Shown here: positions 60,512 to 64,000 of the stretch, one piece after another | Position numbering within the stretch: position 1 is the stretch's first letter | Layout: each line of letters opens with the position of its first letter | NCBI GenBank assembly: GCA_035236585.1 | Contig: CP141126.1 | Span: 68,797,414-68,861,413 of the forward strand | DNA length: 64,000 nucleotides | Source of the DNA: Warburgia ugandensis | Taxonomy: Eukaryota > Streptophyta > Magnoliopsida > Canellales > Canellaceae | Direction of reading: 5' to 3' | Notes under the pieces: model-generated | What the model saw: only the letters and a program-made list of their open reading frames with translations | Databases searched by the model: none | What the model was told of the DNA's origin: nothing | Program-made: the position numbers and the translations under genes

Positions 60512-62440
60512 GACAAGCAATGTATGATGGCTTCCTCATGCCACTACACATATGGGAAAACTACAAACCTAGTTACAATTATGATGACTATTGTAGAGTC
60601 TTCTTCCACATGTATGCATTTTTTAGGTTTGACACAAGTTCAAAATGATTTTTGTTATCTTACCTTAGGTTAGAATTTTTGGTTTCATGTTAATTAAGAA
60701 TGGTTGAATTATCTTTCTAACTTTTTAGGGGGAGAGATACTGTAATTGGCTTGATCTTTTATAATGGTTTTATTTAAGATTCTAGCCTAAAATCATGTGA
60801 ACTTCAATAGATTATGGATTGGAGTTGCCACCTAAGATAACAGGGAACTAGGTCATTAATAACTCAAATGAGTCGTTAAACTAGAGATCTAATTTTGGAC
60901 ATCATGAAAACTAAAGCAATAAGGTTTTCAAGTAAACAATACCCCCTTTTTCTTCTAACTTGAAAGTTAGTTTTAATTTTCCTTCCCCTAATTGATAACC
61001 TAGAGTGAATACATAAAGATAAGCAAGAACATCTAAAGTACATGATTCAAAAGAAGAGCATACACACATTCACATCAACATACTCAACATAAAAAAGAAA
61101 ACAATGACTATTCTATGTTAATGATGCATTCAAGAACATATATAGAATCATTCTACAAATAATCTCATAACATAATGAAAACTAGAAATATGTATATTAT
61201 CAATGGCTAAGCACGAAAATGAAGGATGAACTAATATCAATGGTTAGGAATGAAAATGGAGGATGAACTAAAACAAGATTGATCAAGCTAATGGAAAATA
61301 TAGAATAAAATAAGATTTCTAAGGCTAGAACCATGAAGCTTGAAATATAAACAATGACTAAAATTGGATACATACTTGAGGATAGAACAAAGAGAAAACA
61401 TGAAATAGGCATGAATAAATCATAATGAAAGTTTTAAACTACTTGCTTTTAAATAGAGCATCATGCAAACACAATGTAAATGCCAGAAAAAAATATTAAA
61501 GAAAGGATGAGTGCTACGTTAAGGCTAGAAATATAAAGAAAGGATGAGTGCTAGATTAAGAACTAAAAATATTATAGTTGGAAGCGTGATAGGGAAACTA
61601 TAGATGCAAGGGAGTTGAAATATGCATTTTAACTATTCCAAGTAGTATTATAGGATGTTTAAGAAGAGAGTGTAGGATTCTTTTCTTTTTAATCTCAAAG
61701 TAAAATGTTTTCCATCAAATGTAATGGGAAATTCTTTCTTCCTTGAACTTTATTGAAAGAAAGATCAAAAGAAAGCTTGTGAAAAAATCAAGTTGTTTCC
61801 TAGTTTGGGAAAGATTATCACAAATATCACTAGACTTTTCCCCCTTAGAAGTTATTTGCTCTTAGAGCATCTCTTTCAAAGAAAATACAATGAAAAGGGT
61901 AAGCCTTTGATGCCTCACTCTTAAAAAAATGTAAATTTAAGTAAAAAGGAAAAAAGAATATTGTAGGTAGATTTAGGAGATTTATCTAAGACAAATTTCA
62001 TGAAAACAAATCCACAAAGCTAGAAACTCGGTGGTGTATGTTTTAAAATTTCTCACAAGTGCATGAATATGTGTAGTAATTTTCATGTGACAGAGGTCAA
62101 TCCCATGAGGAATCTCATAGATTTGGGTATTAGTTATATCTTATTTGAATCACTTATCTTTAGGCAAAGAGAGATTGTTTTGATTAAACTAGGAATTTAA
62201 ACAACATGGAATGTGAAACATGCATAAAATTAGAAACATGAAATAAAAGAAACTTTCTAAAAATAAACATATTCAATGGAATTAGAAATATTCCTAACTA
62301 GCATGCATTTAATAAAATAAACTAATGCAAAATTAGAATGAATGAATCTAGGAAACTTTACTTAAGGAAACTTGCTAAAAATGAAACTTTCCTAAGCCAA
62401 CACTTTCCTAATCCTAAGACATCTTAAAAATAAAAATTTA
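60512..62440. other. Noncoding DNA, repeat-like, no gene
   Basis: No coding region is recognised. About 62080-62400 matches the reverse complement of 8500-8760. A GGGGGAGAGATACTGTAA segment at 60728 looks like a polypurine tract before an LTR start but has no supporting partner. Small direct duplications occur at 61205-61280 (GAAAATG(A/G)AGGATGAACTAA twice) and 61495-61560 (AAAGAAAGGATGAGTGCTA twice). Confidence 0.45.
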
Positions 62441-64000
62441 TGTAATAACTCCATTTTTGTAACATTGAAATCCCAAGTTAGTAATGAAAAGTTCACTTTT
62501 TGAAGATAAGGGTATTTTTGTCATTTCACAATTCACCATGACTGGACCCAGAAATTTGGTCCTGAGAGTAGTACCCTTAGCTGCATCTTAGAAAAATGAA
62601 TCCAACAAGACCAAAATCACTCAAAACGGAGTTAAAATGAGCAAGTTATGGCCCTTTGAGGTTGAAGGGCAAAAGTGTAATTTAAATTAAAAACGGATTT
62701 AGGCTGAGAAACACAAGGACCCGTTTTGATACGGGCACCCCTTTTCTTTAACCTCCTAGAGGGTTCTAGAACGATGATGTTTAGGGGAGAAACCACCGCC
62801 ATTCTGGAGGTTTCTCCACCACAATTCCATGGCGGTAAGAACCCCCTCCAGAACCCTCTTCGAGCTCTATAAATAAAGCTCTTGGGTGCCTCCAATGGCA
62901 GCCCAAAAGCTTGGGAAAAACCCATTGTGGAGAGGCAGACAAGAGGAGAAAACGTAGACAAAAACCCGGCCACGAACCAGGTATGCCCAAAACCCCTCCA
63001 AACCCATCTCCCTCTTAGACTTAGGGTGGATTTCCCCAAGTTTCTACATGAAAAACCATGCAAAACGGGCCTCTATGGAGCCACAAAGGACCCAGGGACA
63101 GTGCCTGGGGCGCACTGGTCGACAGGGTCGAACCAGGGCGTCCCGAGGATGCCCCGGTCCCCTATAGGATGAAACGCGTTGACTGTGTTAGAGAGAAACC
63201 AGCGGGCGCGTCGTTGGGGGCAAGCCTGGGTGCATCTGCAGACGCGCCTAATGGGGCACGCGTTGCTGACGCAGGACGCATTAGCATCTCGGGCTTCCAC
63301 CTCGTTTGACCCTCTATGTACACTTGATATTAATTTGCCCATAACTTGAGTTCTAGGGCTCTGATTGAGGCGCTGCGAAAGGTGTTGTGTCCATGTCGAC
63401 GACGCAGACACACCCAAACCATAAAATACCTGATCAAGGCCTAATCTAAGGTAGACATGACCCTTAAACTATGATAGTGGCACAGGGCCACTAAACCTTT
63501 GTAAACCTGATGATACCAAGGCCTAGTTAGGACCTTAGGACACCCATAGGCATGAGAATGAACCCTTAATGCCTAAGTAGTGAGATCAACCATTCTAAAA
63601 CCTATAGAAATAGGCCAAACTAACCTTGTTCCCCTAAACTATGAGCAAGAGCGTACAAGGACAAGGGGGCTAGCGTGACCAAACTAGGTAGGTGCTCTAT
63701 CGCTACTAGACTTTTAAAAAGAGCCCATGATTGTTTTGAATGCATGTTTTAAGTATAAGTTATACAACTTGTTTAGCATGACTTAATGTTATAAATGAAT
63801 TCAGCATGCTTATGATAAATACATTATGCGTAGATATGTTTTGCAAACAATTGCATATAATTGCATGATTTGTGGTTATTGAGTTTTGAAAAATTGCATG
63901 TCCTTGAGGGTTACCAAAAGACACTAGAGTGCCCAAAAGACGCTGGGTAGGCAGTTGTAAGGGACCCAAAGAGGACAGGTTTTGAAACAAAGGTTTTTGC
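62441..64000 (+). mobile_element. Family B LTR, copy 3, cut by window end
   Basis: Starts TGTAATAACTCCATTTTTG and follows 21853-23550 closely. It has the AAAACGGAGTTAAAATGA segment, a TATA box at 62878, a CpG-dense block at 63060-63410 and the TGCATGTTTTAAGTATAAGTT segment. The end lies outside the window, so it cannot be told whether this is a solo LTR or the 5' LTR of an element. The GC-rich open frames here are compositional. Confidence 0.92.
62878..62885 (+). promoter_or_regulatory. LTR TATA box (family B, copy 3)
   Basis: TATAAATA, 437 bp into the LTR, with the same CGAGCTC/AAGCTCTTGGG frame as copy 2. Confidence 0.7.

Noticed and set aside
60728-60750. Polypurine tract GGGGGAGAGATACTGTAA before an LTR start
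   Set aside because: No LTR with a matching partner or end was found downstream, so this stays a chance match.

Overview
This 64 kb window looks like plant nuclear DNA from a large, repeat-rich genome, most likely an angiosperm. The support is a set of Ty3/Gypsy LTR retrotransposons with plant-type primer sites (TGGTATCAGAGC, complementary to initiator tRNA-Met), a chromodomain-bearing integrase, a Tat/Athila-type pol, and copies resembling the plant Au SINE. I found no convincing host gene, no tRNA or rRNA gene, and no CRISPR or bacterial feature. The base composition is AT-rich, with CpG-dense islands that sit only inside LTRs. Species cannot be decided from the sequence. No previously undescribed multi-gene system was found; the most interesting signals are structural ones inside the retroelements.

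Layout. Positions 1-3100 are unclassified AT-rich DNA. Positions 3100-7210 hold a Tat-like fragment and the first arm of a 3-3.5 kb inverted repeat, whose second arm is at 17879-20885. Between the arms lie unclassified DNA, a minus-strand Tat/Athila pol fossil (9906-11811), an LTR of family B with its primer site (11812-14522), 2.7 kb of unrecognised interior, and the tail of an A-like LTR ending at 17878. Positions 20886-30034 are a decayed plus-strand chromovirus (family C). A solo LTR of family B (21853-24496) is inserted in its reverse transcriptase, and a 582 bp tandem duplication at its 3' LTR carries two SINE copies. Positions 30035-33281 hold a third copy of part of the inverted repeat and another family C LTR fragment. 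Positions 33282-48440 appear to be a Tat-like (family D) region with minisatellites. Two giant solo LTRs of family A (35988-40675 and 40836-45912) are inserted in it only 160 bp apart, each with its own perfect 5 bp target duplication.

Positions 50245-60506 are a comparatively young family A chromovirus (Tekay/Del type) whose parts lie in opposed orientations. It carries a 5.2 kb LTR, integrase with chromodomain, primer site, gag, protease and further LTR pieces. Its outer flanks (CAAAG/TAAAG) nearly match. The window ends in a third family B LTR (62441-64000, cut by the window edge).

The features record layered insertion rather than genes working together. The A and B LTRs share one plan: a TATA box about 380-610 bp from the LTR start, a CpG-rich stretch, a conserved ACTGAG...CTCA hairpin about 350-500 bp before the LTR end, an AATAAA signal where seen, and a GTCGTCACA-type end followed by the primer site. 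The hairpin arms change in a compensatory way between copies, which is the best candidate for a functional element not named by standard annotation.
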